From CBDUMN01 sp965368335 (lineage in GTDB: Bacteria; Pseudomonadota; Alphaproteobacteria; Rhodospirillales; JAPHRK01), in the NCBI GenBank assembly GCA_965368335.1, contig CBDUMN010000047.1, positions 1 through 25,969 on the forward strand: a DNA stretch of 25,969 bases. Reading direction: 5' to 3'. Positions 13,268 through 22,091 of this stretch are shown here, one piece after another. The first letter of the stretch is position 1, and every line of letters begins with the position of its first letter. The position numbers were made by a program, and so were the translations under genes. Below the pieces are notes generated by a model that was given only the letters and a program-made list of their open reading frames with translations, made no database searches and had not been told where the DNA came from.

Positions 13268-14857
13268 ATGGTCAGCATAACCGACTCAATCGCCCAGCGG
13301 CGCACTTTCGCCATCATTTCTCACCCGGACGCCGGTAAAACGACCCTGACGGAAAAGCTTCTGCTGTTTGGGGGCGCAATCCAGATGGCCGGCGCTGTCA
13401 AGGCGCGCGGTGAGCGCCGTCGGGCCCGCTCCGACTGGATGAAGGTGGAGCAAGAACGCGGTATCTCGGTCGCCTCGTCGGTCATGACCTTCGACTACGG
13501 CGGTTGTACCTTCAACCTGCTCGATACGCCGGGTCACGAAGATTTCAGTGAAGATACCTACCGGGTGCTGACGGCGGTGGACTCCGCAGTCATGGTTATC
13601 GATGCGGCTAAAGGCATTGAGGAGCAAACCCGCAAGCTGTTCGAGGTCTGCCGTCTTCGCGATGTGCCGATTATGACTTTTATCAACAAAATGGACCGGG
13701 AAGCCCGCGATTCCTTCGAGTTGCTCGATGAGATCGAGCAAACGCTCGCTCTCGACGTAACGCCCGCCAGTTGGCCCATCGGTATGGGGAAGCAATTCAA
13801 AGGGGTTTACGATCTTTTCCAGGACAAGCTCGTTCTGATGGAGCGCAGCAAGGAAGAAAAGCCCGATGATGGCGAATCCTGTGAAGGCCTGAATGATCCA
13901 AAGCTCGATGAATTGCTGCCCTCTCATGCCGTAGAGCAACTCCGTGAAGAAGTGGAGATGGCGCGGGGCCTATGCCCGGAATTTGACCTGGAATCATATC
14001 GCGAAGGTCATATGACGCCGGTTTACTTCGGCAGCGCAGTGAATAATTTCGGCGTACAGGAAATGCTGAAAGGCTTGGCGCAGATTGCGCCCCCGCCACG
14101 CCCCCAGCCGTCGCTTGAGCGTTCCGTCGAGCCGTCGGAAAAGAAGGTTTCGGGGTTCGTCTTTAAAATTCAGGCCAATATGGACCCGAAGCACCGGGAC
14201 CGCATCGCTTTCGTGCGTATGTGTTCGGGGCACTTCAAACGCGGTATGAAAATGAAGCATGTCCGTAGTGGCAAGATGCTCAATATTCATAACCCGGTGA
14301 TGTTTCTGGCGCGTGATCGCGAAGTGGCCGAGGAGGCTTTTGCCGGCGATATCATCGGTGTGCCCAACTATGGGAACCTTCGAATTGGCGACGCCCTGAC
14401 CGAAGGGGAAGAGTTGCACTTTACCGGAATTCCGAGTTTTGCACCGGAATTGCTGCAAAAAGCCCGCCCCGATGATCCGATGAAGGCCAAGCACCTGGGG
14501 CGGGCGCTCCAGCAAATCGCTGAAGAAGGGGCCGCCAGTGTTTTCAAGCCGCGATTTGGTTCCGACTGGATTGTCGGCGTCGTCGGGTCGTTGCAATTCG
14601 ATGTGCTAGCCGACCGAATACGCACTGAATACGACATTCCCGTCCACTTTGAAGCCTCGGGTCTCTATACGGCCCGCTGGGTCGAGTGTGACGATGATTT
14701 GGCTTTGAAGAAATTTATGGATGCCAACCAGGCTCAACTGGCCGATGACCATGATAATGCGCCGGTCTTTCTGGTGCGGAACGCCTGGCACCTCAATCGG
14801 GCGGGAGAAGATTTCCCGGATATTCGATTCCTGAAAACCAAGGAGCAGGTGTTTTAA
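13268..14857 (+). CDS. prfC: Peptide chain release factor 3
   Basis: The 529-residue translational GTPase removes RF1 and RF2 from the ribosome after peptide release. G1 is SHPDAGKT (18-25), the switch I region contains RGISVASSVM (64-73), G3 is DTPGHED (86-92) and G4 is NKMD (140-143). The RF3-specific segments IQMAGAVKARGE and RSDWMKVEQERGISV distinguish it from EF-G. Domains II and III follow and end in the QFDVLADRIRTEYDIPVHFE block. Length matches E. coli RF3. It diverges from pyrB across a 133-base gap. The ATG is preceded by AAAAGAG at short spacing. Its TAA overlaps the stop codon of the convergent GGDEF gene by two bases. Confidence 0.97.
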   Translation: MVSITDSIAQRRTFAIISHPDAGKTTLTEKLLLFGGAIQMAGAVKARGERRRARSDWMKVEQERGISVASSVMTFDYGGCTFNLLDTPGHEDFSEDTYRVLTAVDSAVMVIDAAKGIEEQTRKLFEVCRLRDVPIMTFINKMDREARDSFELLDEIEQTLALDVTPASWPIGMGKQFKGVYDLFQDKLVLMERSKEEKPDDGESCEGLNDPKLDELLPSHAVEQLREEVEMARGLCPEFDLESYREGHMTPVYFGSAVNNFGVQEMLKGLAQIAPPPRPQPSLERSVEPSEKKVSGFVFKIQANMDPKHRDRIAFVRMCSGHFKRGMKMKHVRSGKMLNIHNPVMFLARDREVAEEAFAGDIIGVPNYGNLRIGDALTEGEELHFTGIPSFAPELLQKARPDDPMKAKHLGRALQQIAEEGAASVFKPRFGSDWIVGVVGSLQFDVLADRIRTEYDIPVHFEASGLYTARWVECDDDLALKKFMDANQAQLADDHDNAPVFLVRNAWHLNRAGEDFPDIRFLKTKEQVF

Positions 14858-17800
14858 GCCGATTTCTTCTTTGAGGAAGAAGAGGGCTTGGGATTATAGA
14901 TTTCGATTCTGTTGCGACCGTTTTCCTTCGCCGCGTAGAGGGCTTTGTCGGCCTGAGCTAAAAGCGTTTGGAAACCATCTCCAATCGCCATGCAGTTTTC
15001 ATGCTCATTTGGACAACCGGCGATGCCGATGCTGACGCTCAGAACGATCTGTGCGCCATCGACCTCAATGGGGGTTTCTTCCAGACTTAATCGAAGGCGT
15101 TCTGCTGCTTCTTTTGCGCCTTCGATACTGCTCTCCGGCATGACGATGGCGAATTCTTCGCCGCCGATCCGTCCGAATAAATCTTCTTCCCGAATAACGT
15201 TAGTGCAAAACTTGGCGAAATGGACAAGAGCGGCATCGCCAGCATTGTGACCATACGTGTCGTTGATGGTCTTGAAGAAATCGAGATCAAGGGCAAGGAG
15301 AGCCAAGGGGCGTTGATAGCGTTTTGCGCGGTGCAGTTCTTCTTCGCCCCGATCCAGAAAGTGGCGGCGGTTGGATGCGCCGGTTAGCGAGTCCGTTGTG
15401 GCGAACCGCCGTAATTCCTCTTCCATCTTCTTGCGTTCGGTGACGTCTTGAACGACAACCATGGCTTTGTCGACGTCACCTTTGTCATCGTGAATTGCCG
15501 TGACGCTGATATCGCCCCAACAGGTTGAGCCGTCTTTGTGCAACCATCTTTTTTCGACGCGGTAGCTGGCGATATCTCCGGCAAAGAGTCCCTCGATACG
15601 TTTTTTGCTCTTTGCTTTGTCATCGGCATGGGTAACATCGACAGGTGAAAGGCTAAGAAGCTCGGCCCGTCCTTCCGGTCCTTCATACCCAAGCATTTCC
15701 GCCAAATTTTCGTTGATCTGGTCGAATTTTTCATCTTTTGACAAAATGAAAATACCGATGGGGGCGCTATTGAATAGAGCCTTGTGGTGTTCTTCGCTTT
15801 GGCGCAGCCGTTCATCGGCTCTTTTTCGGGCGGCGACATTGCGGATAACGCTCTGAACCATCTCCTGTCCGTCGCGTACGATGCGCTGGGAGACGACGTC
15901 GACATCGACCAAAGCGCCGCTCTTCTGCTGGATTTGAAATTCCATGTTGGGGAGACGTCGGTGTCCCTCCGATAACATCCCGAGCCGTTTTTCGATAATC
16001 TTCCTGTAGGTAGGATTTACGAAGGAGAGTATCTGTTTCCCAATGACCTCTTTGGGGCTGGAGATATCAAGCAGTTTAGCCGCTGCCTGGTTGGCGAAAA
16101 CAATCTCTTCTTGTCTGTGTACGACAATAGCGTCGGGAGATGATTCAACCAGTTCCCGATAGTTCTCCTCACTTTCCTCCAGAGCTCTCCGGGTCCTGTG
16201 ATCGTCCGTCATGTCGACGACGGCTCCGGCGATCCAGGTTGCCCGTCCTTCGTCATTTCTTACTGCCTGGGCGTGGACCCTCAGATAATAGGTCTCATCG
16301 AGATCGTCGATCATTCTATATTCGCAATCGACGGATGACGCCGTGCCGCGAATATGGTCGACAAAAGCCGTGCGGACTTTTTCTTGATCGTTCGGATGAA
16401 CCCGAGATATCCATTCGGTGCCGCTTGTTGGCGGGTGCGCCATTTTGAACCGGCTTTTATCGTGGGCCGATATTTGAAGCGCGTCGGTTACAATGTCCCA
16501 AGTATACATGAACTCAGCAGCCGCTTCGAGGGCGACGGAAAGTTGCTCCTGGCTGCGTTGAAGTTGCTCCTCGGCTTGTATCGCTTCGAGTTCGATGCCT
16601 GCGCGTCCAGCCAGAATTTTCAATAGATAGCTAACGGTTTCGGTGTCTTTCAGTGGTTTCGTACCAAAAATAACGACCAAGCCAAGAGGGTTTCCCTGGC
16701 TGTCAAACAGTGGTGCGCCGGCATAACCTTCCGCTCCGCGGTTCGTCAGGGCGATATCTTCGGGAAAAAGATGGGCGACACCGTTCTGATAGATGCACAC
16801 TTCTTGTCCGACTACTCGTTCGCAGGGGGCCCCCTTTAAATCATAGGTGATTGAAGGGGCTGGCGTACCATTATCGTTGAACGATAGGGATTTGACGTTA
16901 GCGCCATCGTCGCTTAGTTGTCCGACCAAAGCCCATTCACAACCTGTCGTCTCGTGCAGAAAAGCAGTCATGGCATCGAGAAAGGAAAGGCCTGTTTTCC
17001 CGGCAAACCCTTCGGCGATGGTTCGGAGAATATCCGTTCTTTTACGCCGCTCCGTTACGTCCGTTGCATTGATCAGGATGCATTCTTCGCCTTGGAAATT
17101 CAGCAATGTTGCTCTGAAAGCAGCTTCAATGGGGTCCTTATAAAGGTTGCGAATGGACAGGTCGACGGCCTCATTGCTACCCAGACCCTTAAAGCGCTTC
17201 ATTAAATCTAGCCGCATCTTTTGCGTAATTCCGAAATCCTCGGCGTTAAAAGACTCCAGATGTTTATGGGGAACTCCGAGTAAGTCGGCGATAGCCTTGT
17301 TTCCCATTTTCAATCGACCGTCGTTTATGTTGACGAGCAAAAGCGGCGCCGGAGCGGTTCGGAAGAGTTCCGCCAAGTAGGTTTCGTGTTCGCGTAGCTT
17401 CTCTTCGGCCTGGGTTTTTTCCTCGATCTCTTGTTTCAGGTTTTCCAGATTCAGAAAGCGCTGTCGGTCGATGGTGTTTTGCTGGTGTTGATTAAAAGCG
17501 CCGAACAGGTTGATGCAGCAGATTAGCAGTGCGGTTAAAACAAAAGCGACCGGGTCGGGAGGCAAAACGGCCATGGTTGTTGAGAGGAACAGTAGAGAAA
17601 TAGTGATGCAGCCAACCAGCATGTTGCCAAAGCGGTGAGGAATGAACAGGTAGAAAGCCAAGGTGGCGACAATGACTGTGATACCGTGATGAAGGATGCT
17701 TTCACTCTTGATGATAATCAGAGCGGCTTCTGATAGCCCGATGGTTAAGGCCGAGAGGGTGGTGAAAAAGTCTTGGGCTTTAGGCGTTCCTGCACGCCGG

Positions 17801-18069
17801 ATCATCACATAGTCAAAAAAGAAAATGGCGACGGTAATCGTGCGAACAATAAGGCAGTAGAGTAAGAGGCGGCCAAAATCGACGGCTAAAAGGTCGATAA
17901 GGATAAGGGCAAAGTAAAACCCTCCGCCAATAAGCAGAGCTAAACGAATTTTACGGGCCGCTTCTTCAAACGCGCTTTGTCTATACCGCTCCTCTTGATC
18001 GGGCGACCAGAATTCTGCGGTTAAAGGCGTTAAAATCCGGGCCGCATGATGTTGCGCCGGGTTTGCCAA
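14854..18069 (-). CDS. Membrane diguanylate cyclase with GAF and four PAS domains
   Basis: The 1071-residue signalling protein begins with about six hydrophobic helices (about 42-192) and a coiled coil (about 203-230). PAS domains follow at about 230-340, 505-625, 633-750 and 760-880, with a GAF domain at about 345-498 between the first two. The C-terminal GGDEF domain (about 885-1058) has LTGASNRRHF, the DLDFFKTINDTYGHNAGD block and active site GGEEF (969-973), so it should make c-di-GMP. R960-E-E-D963 five residues upstream is an intact inhibitory I-site. There is no EAL domain and no receiver domain, so it is not PleD. The start is uncertain: the TTG used here has no well-spaced ribosome-binding site, and no ATG occurs near the N terminus. 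Ligands of the sensory domains are unknown. Confidence 0.92.
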   Translation of the reverse strand: MANPAQHHAARILTPLTAEFWSPDQEERYRQSAFEEAARKIRLALLIGGGFYFALILIDLLAVDFGRLLLYCLIVRTITVAIFFFDYVMIRRAGTPKAQDFFTTLSALTIGLSEAALIIIKSESILHHGITVIVATLAFYLFIPHRFGNMLVGCITISLLFLSTTMAVLPPDPVAFVLTALLICCINLFGAFNQHQQNTIDRQRFLNLENLKQEIEEKTQAEEKLREHETYLAELFRTAPAPLLLVNINDGRLKMGNKAIADLLGVPHKHLESFNAEDFGITQKMRLDLMKRFKGLGSNEAVDLSIRNLYKDPIEAAFRATLLNFQGEECILINATDVTERRKRTDILRTIAEGFAGKTGLSFLDAMTAFLHETTGCEWALVGQLSDDGANVKSLSFNDNGTPAPSITYDLKGAPCERVVGQEVCIYQNGVAHLFPEDIALTNRGAEGYAGAPLFDSQGNPLGLVVIFGTKPLKDTETVSYLLKILAGRAGIELEAIQAEEQLQRSQEQLSVALEAAAEFMYTWDIVTDALQISAHDKSRFKMAHPPTSGTEWISRVHPNDQEKVRTAFVDHIRGTASSVDCEYRMIDDLDETYYLRVHAQAVRNDEGRATWIAGAVVDMTDDHRTRRALEESEENYRELVESSPDAIVVHRQEEIVFANQAAAKLLDISSPKEVIGKQILSFVNPTYRKIIEKRLGMLSEGHRRLPNMEFQIQQKSGALVDVDVVSQRIVRDGQEMVQSVIRNVAARKRADERLRQSEEHHKALFNSAPIGIFILSKDEKFDQINENLAEMLGYEGPEGRAELLSLSPVDVTHADDKAKSKKRIEGLFAGDIASYRVEKRWLHKDGSTCWGDISVTAIHDDKGDVDKAMVVVQDVTERKKMEEELRRFATTDSLTGASNRRHFLDRGEEELHRAKRYQRPLALLALDLDFFKTINDTYGHNAGDAALVHFAKFCTNVIREEDLFGRIGGEEFAIVMPESSIEGAKEAAERLRLSLEETPIEVDGAQIVLSVSIGIAGCPNEHENCMAIGDGFQTLLAQADKALYAAKENGRNRIEIYNPKPSSSSKKKSA

Positions 18070-18122
18070 TCCCTGTACCTGTTTCTTTTTGTTTCCCCTG
18101 TGTCCCGTTTTTTTATTCAGTA

Positions 18123-18187
18123 GCGGAACTTCTCGGTTGACGGGTATCGTCTCATGACTCGGTGCTTGCTGTCGATACCCATTCCGC
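18123..18187. other. Long imperfect stem-loop after the acylase gene
   Basis: GCGGAA (18123-18128) pairs with TTCCGC (18182-18187), and GGGTATCG (18142-18149) pairs with CGATACCC (18173-18180). The inner stem is a perfect eight bases around a 23-base loop. It starts immediately after the acylase stop codon, within the 118-base gap before the GGDEF gene. There is no T run on the minus strand after it, but a T7 run lies just upstream on the plus strand. It may be a 3'-end stem, a Rho-assisted terminator or part of the regulatory region of the GGDEF gene. Confidence 0.5.
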
Positions 18188-20578
18188 TTATTTGGCCGTC
18201 AATGTTAAGACGCCTAAGGCATTTTGTTCATATTCGGACTGCCGGGTAGTTAGAGGGAGATAGCGTCCTGCGCTCCATAGGGTGCTGAATGAGGCGTAAT
18301 GAGGGGATAAGAGGTTGCCTGATTGACCTGTCGAATGAATGAAAAGTGAACGGTCCAGGTCTTCGAGATCGTAAATGGCGCGTAGCGAGGCGGCATGAAC
18401 GTTCACAAACGGGTTTTCTTCATTCTTGATGCTATGTCTTCCGACATTCACCGTGTAAATGCCCCCCGGTGAAGGAACCCGAATATCGAAGAGTTCACGA
18501 AGAACCGGGATATTGGTGAACGGTTGATGATCGCTGAGCGCTATATGGGCGTCACCCCAACGCCAAGCCTCCATATTCGGACCGAAACGGTTCTCCAGGT
18601 CTTTCAGCGCAAACGGAAGCGCTTGGGCTATCAGCTGTCCGCAGGTTTCTTTTTGGCCCGTCCGTTGGTCGTCACACCAGTGGGATTGCCCGCGGCGATT
18701 CTTCAATACGTTAGACATAAAATGCGGTCGCAAATCCCAGGCGCTGGAAAAGATCGGCCCTAGTTCGTCGGCATACACCAGGCGGGTCAATTCGCGCATC
18801 CAAGAAGTGAACAGCAGCGGCTCAAGCCGTCCTGATGTCATCTTTCCGTCCCAGTGCTTCAGCAGTTTTAAGGCTGTTTGCGCTCTCTCATCATCGGGAG
18901 GATGCGCCAATAGAAGGGGAAGAAACTCCAACGCCATCAGCGAAACCGTGTCGGTTTGGACGGTTTTGAATGAGGCGATGGAATGCATCGGTTTTTCGTT
19001 TAGCAGGGCGGTCAATCGGTCGGCCCGGTATGGCAGTGTCCAGTCGTATGTGATGTGGTGGGGATAGCTGGGGCCGGTTATCTTATGGTTGGCGGTCATG
19101 AGCAATCCGTCCGCCGGATTGAAGGACTGCGGCAATTCATCAAACGGGATGAAGCCCTGCCAGTCATATTTATCTAACCACCCGGGAACGGGGAGTAGTC
19201 CATTGATTTTGTTGTCTTGCTTGCGGGTAGGGATGCGCCCCGGGGCAATATAGCCGATGTTGCCATCCACATCGGCGAAAACCATGTTTTGTTGCGGGGC
19301 GTGATAGTTGCGTACGGCGTTTCTGAAGTCCTGCCAATTCCGTGCCGTCATGATGCGAGAGGCCGCTTCTGCTGTCATGTCGTCGTCGCGAAGGGCCGTC
19401 CATTGAAAAGCCAAAACATGCCCTTCCGGCGTATCGCTCGCGAGGTTTTTTATGACATCGGAAATGACCGGCCCATGACGGGTGTATCGCAGTGTGAGTT
19501 TTACGGGAGGACCATCTTTCACCTTGATGAGCGTATCGCGTGTTTCAAAGGGTTTGGGACCTTCCGGCGTCAAGTAGTGATCGGGGCGGTCGGCAACGAT
19601 CTTCTCTATAAACAGATCCTGAACGTCTGGGTCTGTGTTGGTAAACCCCCAGGCGATAGATTGGTTCCGCCCCAATACAATAGCGGGAACGCCGGGCAAT
19701 GTGGCTCCAATAGCGTTGAGGCCTGGGGCTTTCAAATGGGCGAAGTACCAGAGAGCCGGTGCGGCGAGGCCGAGATGGGGATCGTTGGCCAGGAGGGGTT
19801 TGCCGGTTTCGCTGCGTGTCCCGGAGACAACCCAATTGTTTGATCCGGCGCCATCGGGAAGAGAGGGTGGCGCGGCGGCTAGTAATTTTTCGGTTTCAAG
19901 AGAAATTCCTGCGTACAACGTTTCCAAGTCGGGTAGCTTGATGGGGTTTTCGCCGGGATATGGAGGCATGAATTCCTGCATGGCTTTCACGCCAAGTTTT
20001 TTCACCAAGCGGAAACGAAGGAGCTCCTTTCCCCAGTTGCCCCCCAGATCCCAAGCCATCATTTTAATCCAAACCAGGGAATCGGCAGGTTTCCAAGGCG
20101 CAGGATCAACCCCGAGGATCAGGAATTCGGGAGGCAAGGGGCCGCCGTTGTCATTTAGGAACGCATTGACCCCGGCAGCGTAAGCGGCAAATGCTTGATT
20201 GGTTTCTTCGCTTAAATTCGGCAGGGTTCTCTCTGCGTGACCGTAGACGTCGATGCTGCGGAGGAATTTGTCTTTCGCCAGCGTTTTCACACCAAAAATT
20301 TCGGACAGACGGCCCGTGCCAATACGGCGGTTCATCTCCATTTGCCAGAGACGATCCTGGGCATGGACATAGCCAAGGGCGAAAAAGGCATCTTCCCGCG
20401 ATGAAGCTGAAATATGTGGGATGCCATTGGCGTCGCGCAGGATGGTGACGTTGCTTGTCAGGCCCTCGACCTGAATTTCGGCTGACGTTTCAGGGAGGGA
20501 GCCGCGAAGGAAAACATACACGCCACCGCCTAAAATGAAGACGGTTAGGAGCGTCAAAAGGAATGTCTTGCGAATCAC
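18188..20578 (-). CDS. Penicillin acylase family (S45) Ntn hydrolase, membrane anchored
   Basis: This is a 796-residue precursor of the penicillin G acylase / AHL acylase family. Residues 5-24 form a single hydrophobic segment, an uncleaved anchor or signal peptide. The alpha chain contains RDANGIPHISASS and the ALGYVHAQDRLWQMEMNRR block. Self-cleavage should occur before S246 in GAGSNNWVVSG, creating the N-terminal nucleophile of the beta chain. LLANDPHLG (262-270) and GFTNTDPDVQDLF further support the family. Reaction: hydrolysis of an amide bond with release of an acyl group, in the periplasm. Substrate class (N-acyl homoserine lactone, beta-lactam side chain or other acylamide) cannot be read from sequence. 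The start codon is GTG without a strong ribosome-binding site. It lies 76 bases after the AEC permease gene on the same strand. Confidence 0.9.
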   Translation of the reverse strand: MIRKTFLLTLLTVFILGGGVYVFLRGSLPETSAEIQVEGLTSNVTILRDANGIPHISASSREDAFFALGYVHAQDRLWQMEMNRRIGTGRLSEIFGVKTLAKDKFLRSIDVYGHAERTLPNLSEETNQAFAAYAAGVNAFLNDNGGPLPPEFLILGVDPAPWKPADSLVWIKMMAWDLGGNWGKELLRFRLVKKLGVKAMQEFMPPYPGENPIKLPDLETLYAGISLETEKLLAAAPPSLPDGAGSNNWVVSGTRSETGKPLLANDPHLGLAAPALWYFAHLKAPGLNAIGATLPGVPAIVLGRNQSIAWGFTNTDPDVQDLFIEKIVADRPDHYLTPEGPKPFETRDTLIKVKDGPPVKLTLRYTRHGPVISDVIKNLASDTPEGHVLAFQWTALRDDDMTAEAASRIMTARNWQDFRNAVRNYHAPQQNMVFADVDGNIGYIAPGRIPTRKQDNKINGLLPVPGWLDKYDWQGFIPFDELPQSFNPADGLLMTANHKITGPSYPHHITYDWTLPYRADRLTALLNEKPMHSIASFKTVQTDTVSLMALEFLPLLLAHPPDDERAQTALKLLKHWDGKMTSGRLEPLLFTSWMRELTRLVYADELGPIFSSAWDLRPHFMSNVLKNRRGQSHWCDDQRTGQKETCGQLIAQALPFALKDLENRFGPNMEAWRWGDAHIALSDHQPFTNIPVLRELFDIRVPSPGGIYTVNVGRHSIKNEENPFVNVHAASLRAIYDLEDLDRSLFIHSTGQSGNLLSPHYASFSTLWSAGRYLPLTTRQSEYEQNALGVLTLTAK

Positions 20579-20654
20579 GGCGGTAAACGACCCCTGTTGA
20601 TCTGTTGTTTAGGGCGCGAGATGTTGGGGGGCGATCTTGGCGATTCTGTGACGA

Positions 20655-21578
20655 TCAGTACAGGGTCTTTTGTAAAATGATACCCAAAGGCATGGTCACG
20701 GCGGCAATCAGAGTGGTTGCGGTGATGATCCCGGCCATCAATGTGGCGTCGCCACCCATCTGCCGAGCGAGAACATAAGCCGAAGCCGAACAGGGAATGG
20801 AAGCGTAGATCAGCCCAACCGACAAGGAGATGCCCTCAAGGCCGAAGGCCATGCCTCCCAGCAGGGTAAGAAGCGGCAATACGACAAGCTTCAATATGGA
20901 GGCAATCGTCACATCTTTGGCGTCTTGGCGCATTGCTTTCAGGTTAAGACCGGCGCCGACGGCTAAGAGGCCGATAGGAAGAGCGGCGCGCCCAAGAATT
21001 TCCAGGAAACTCCCAAGAACCGGAGGTAGGCCAAGGCCGGACAGGTTGAGACCGGCCCCTAATGCGCAGGCGAGGATGATGGGATTTTTTACGATCTCAA
21101 TCAAAATATTGCCCCGGCCTGTTTCCGGTCGTTCGGCAAAGCGGGTCAAAACGGTAATTGACAGGAGATTGACCAGGGGAACGATAAAAACAATGCAGAT
21201 GGCCGTAAGGGTTAACCCAGGCGCTCCGAAAAGGGCCGAAGCGGCGGCCAAGCCGACATAGGTGTTTGGTCGAATGGCTCCTTGAAAGAGCGAAGTAAAG
21301 GCCGCGCCGCCGATCCCCAGAGCCGGTTTAAGCGCCAGCAGAATACCGCCGACAATAAGGGTGGCGCATACTAGTGAAGCCGCTAGAGGAAAGATGGAGA
21401 GTCCGGAAAGATCGGCGTTTGCCGTATTGACGACCAGAAGAGCCGGGAAAAAAGCGTAGTAGGTGAGGCTTTCCGCCGGTTGCCAAAAAGCATCCGTCAC
21501 GACCTTTCGGCTTTTTAGAAAAAAGCCGAGAAGGATAAGGAGAAAAATCGGACCGAGTGCGAGAACGACGGCTGTCAT
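20655..21578 (-). CDS. AEC-family (auxin efflux carrier type) permease
   Basis: The 307-residue integral membrane protein has about ten hydrophobic helices arranged as two similar halves. The N-terminal half includes ALGPIFLLILLGFFLKSRKVV and YYAFFPALLVVNTA, typical of the AEC family (malonate and other carboxylate permeases, YfdV-like). The second half has KNPIILACALGAGLNLSGLGLP and GRAALPIGLLAVGAGLNLK, the characteristic NP-I and LP-L-G repeats. Transport of a small organic anion is known for several members, but the substrate here is unknown. It follows the rhodanese gene by 45 bases and precedes the acylase gene by 76 bases, so a rhodanese-permease-acylase transcript is plausible. The ATG is clear. 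Confidence 0.9.
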   Translation of the reverse strand: MTAVVLALGPIFLLILLGFFLKSRKVVTDAFWQPAESLTYYAFFPALLVVNTANADLSGLSIFPLAASLVCATLIVGGILLALKPALGIGGAAFTSLFQGAIRPNTYVGLAAASALFGAPGLTLTAICIVFIVPLVNLLSITVLTRFAERPETGRGNILIEIVKNPIILACALGAGLNLSGLGLPPVLGSFLEILGRAALPIGLLAVGAGLNLKAMRQDAKDVTIASILKLVVLPLLTLLGGMAFGLEGISLSVGLIYASIPCSASAYVLARQMGGDATLMAGIITATTLIAAVTMPLGIILQKTLY

Positions 21579-21623
21579 GGCTTAGTATAAGGGAAAAGCG
21601 AGGGGAAGCCAGAGAGGCAACAT

Positions 21624-21977
21624 CTAAATAGTGTAGTCTTCCGCTTCGAACCTTGCCCCTTGTGTGGTAAGGCCTGCGTCGCGCCAGCCGTTGAGGCCGC
21701 CCTCCATATTGAAGAGATTGGTGAAGCCCGCTTGACTGATCTGTTTGGCCGCTGCTGCCGAACGTTTGCCGACGGCGCACATGAAAACCACTTTCTTGTC
21801 GGTTAACGGTGGGAAATCGTCGCCGTCGAGGAACGAAAGAGGCAAAAGGACCGCGCCCGGCACATGCTCGAAGTCATATTCCTCGGCTTCACGCACATCC
21901 ACGAGGATGGCTTCCCGTGCGTCCATCCACTCCTTTACCGTGGCGGCATCCACTTCCGTTACTTGTGCTTCACTCAT
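21624..21977 (-). CDS. Single-domain rhodanese-like protein
   Basis: This 117-residue cytoplasmic protein is one rhodanese domain. It has LVDVREAEEYDFEHVPGAVLLPLS (about 25-48), the active-site loop CAVGKRS with catalytic C67, and the GFTNLFNMEGGLNGW ending usual for these proteins. Such proteins move sulfane sulfur from thiosulfate or persulfide donors to acceptors; the physiological partner is unknown. The K-R pair in the six-residue active-site loop is consistent with sulfurtransferase rather than Cdc25-like phosphatase activity. No signal peptide is seen. It is the first of three collinear minus-strand genes (rhodanese, AEC permease, acylase) and has a TATAAT box about 75 bases upstream. 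Confidence 0.92.
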   Translation of the reverse strand: MSEAQVTEVDAATVKEWMDAREAILVDVREAEEYDFEHVPGAVLLPLSFLDGDDFPPLTDKKVVFMCAVGKRSAAAAKQISQAGFTNLFNMEGGLNGWRDAGLTTQGARFEAEDYTI

Positions 21978-22051
21978 CGTTTGGCGGTTCCAACATCTTT
22001 ACAGTCAGTCAGCGCGCATCCTTACTCCCGTCATGGCGCTGCGTCTAGAAG

Positions 22052-22057
22052 ATTATA
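22052..22057 (-). promoter_or_regulatory. Possible -10 element for the rhodanese gene
   Basis: A perfect TATAAT on the minus strand lies in the 114-base gap between ruvX and the rhodanese gene. The -35 position 17 bases upstream is only AT-rich (ATATTT), so the site is weak as a sigma70 promoter. A start near 22045 would give a leader of about 68 bases. Confidence 0.35.
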
Positions 22058-22091
22058 GCTTGGCTTGCGTCTCGAAATATATGACTAGACC

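Noticed and set aside
13286..13939. Minus-strand open frame of 217 codons opposite prfC
   Set aside because: It is antisense to the RF3 GTPase domain with no recognisable domain of its own.
14854..18069. The GGDEF protein as PleD
   Set aside because: PleD has two receiver domains before GGDEF; this protein has membrane helices, PAS and GAF domains instead.
19217..20183. Plus-strand open frames of about 180-210 codons opposite the acylase gene
   Set aside because: They are antisense to the beta chain and signature region of the acylase; no family features or ribosome-binding sites.
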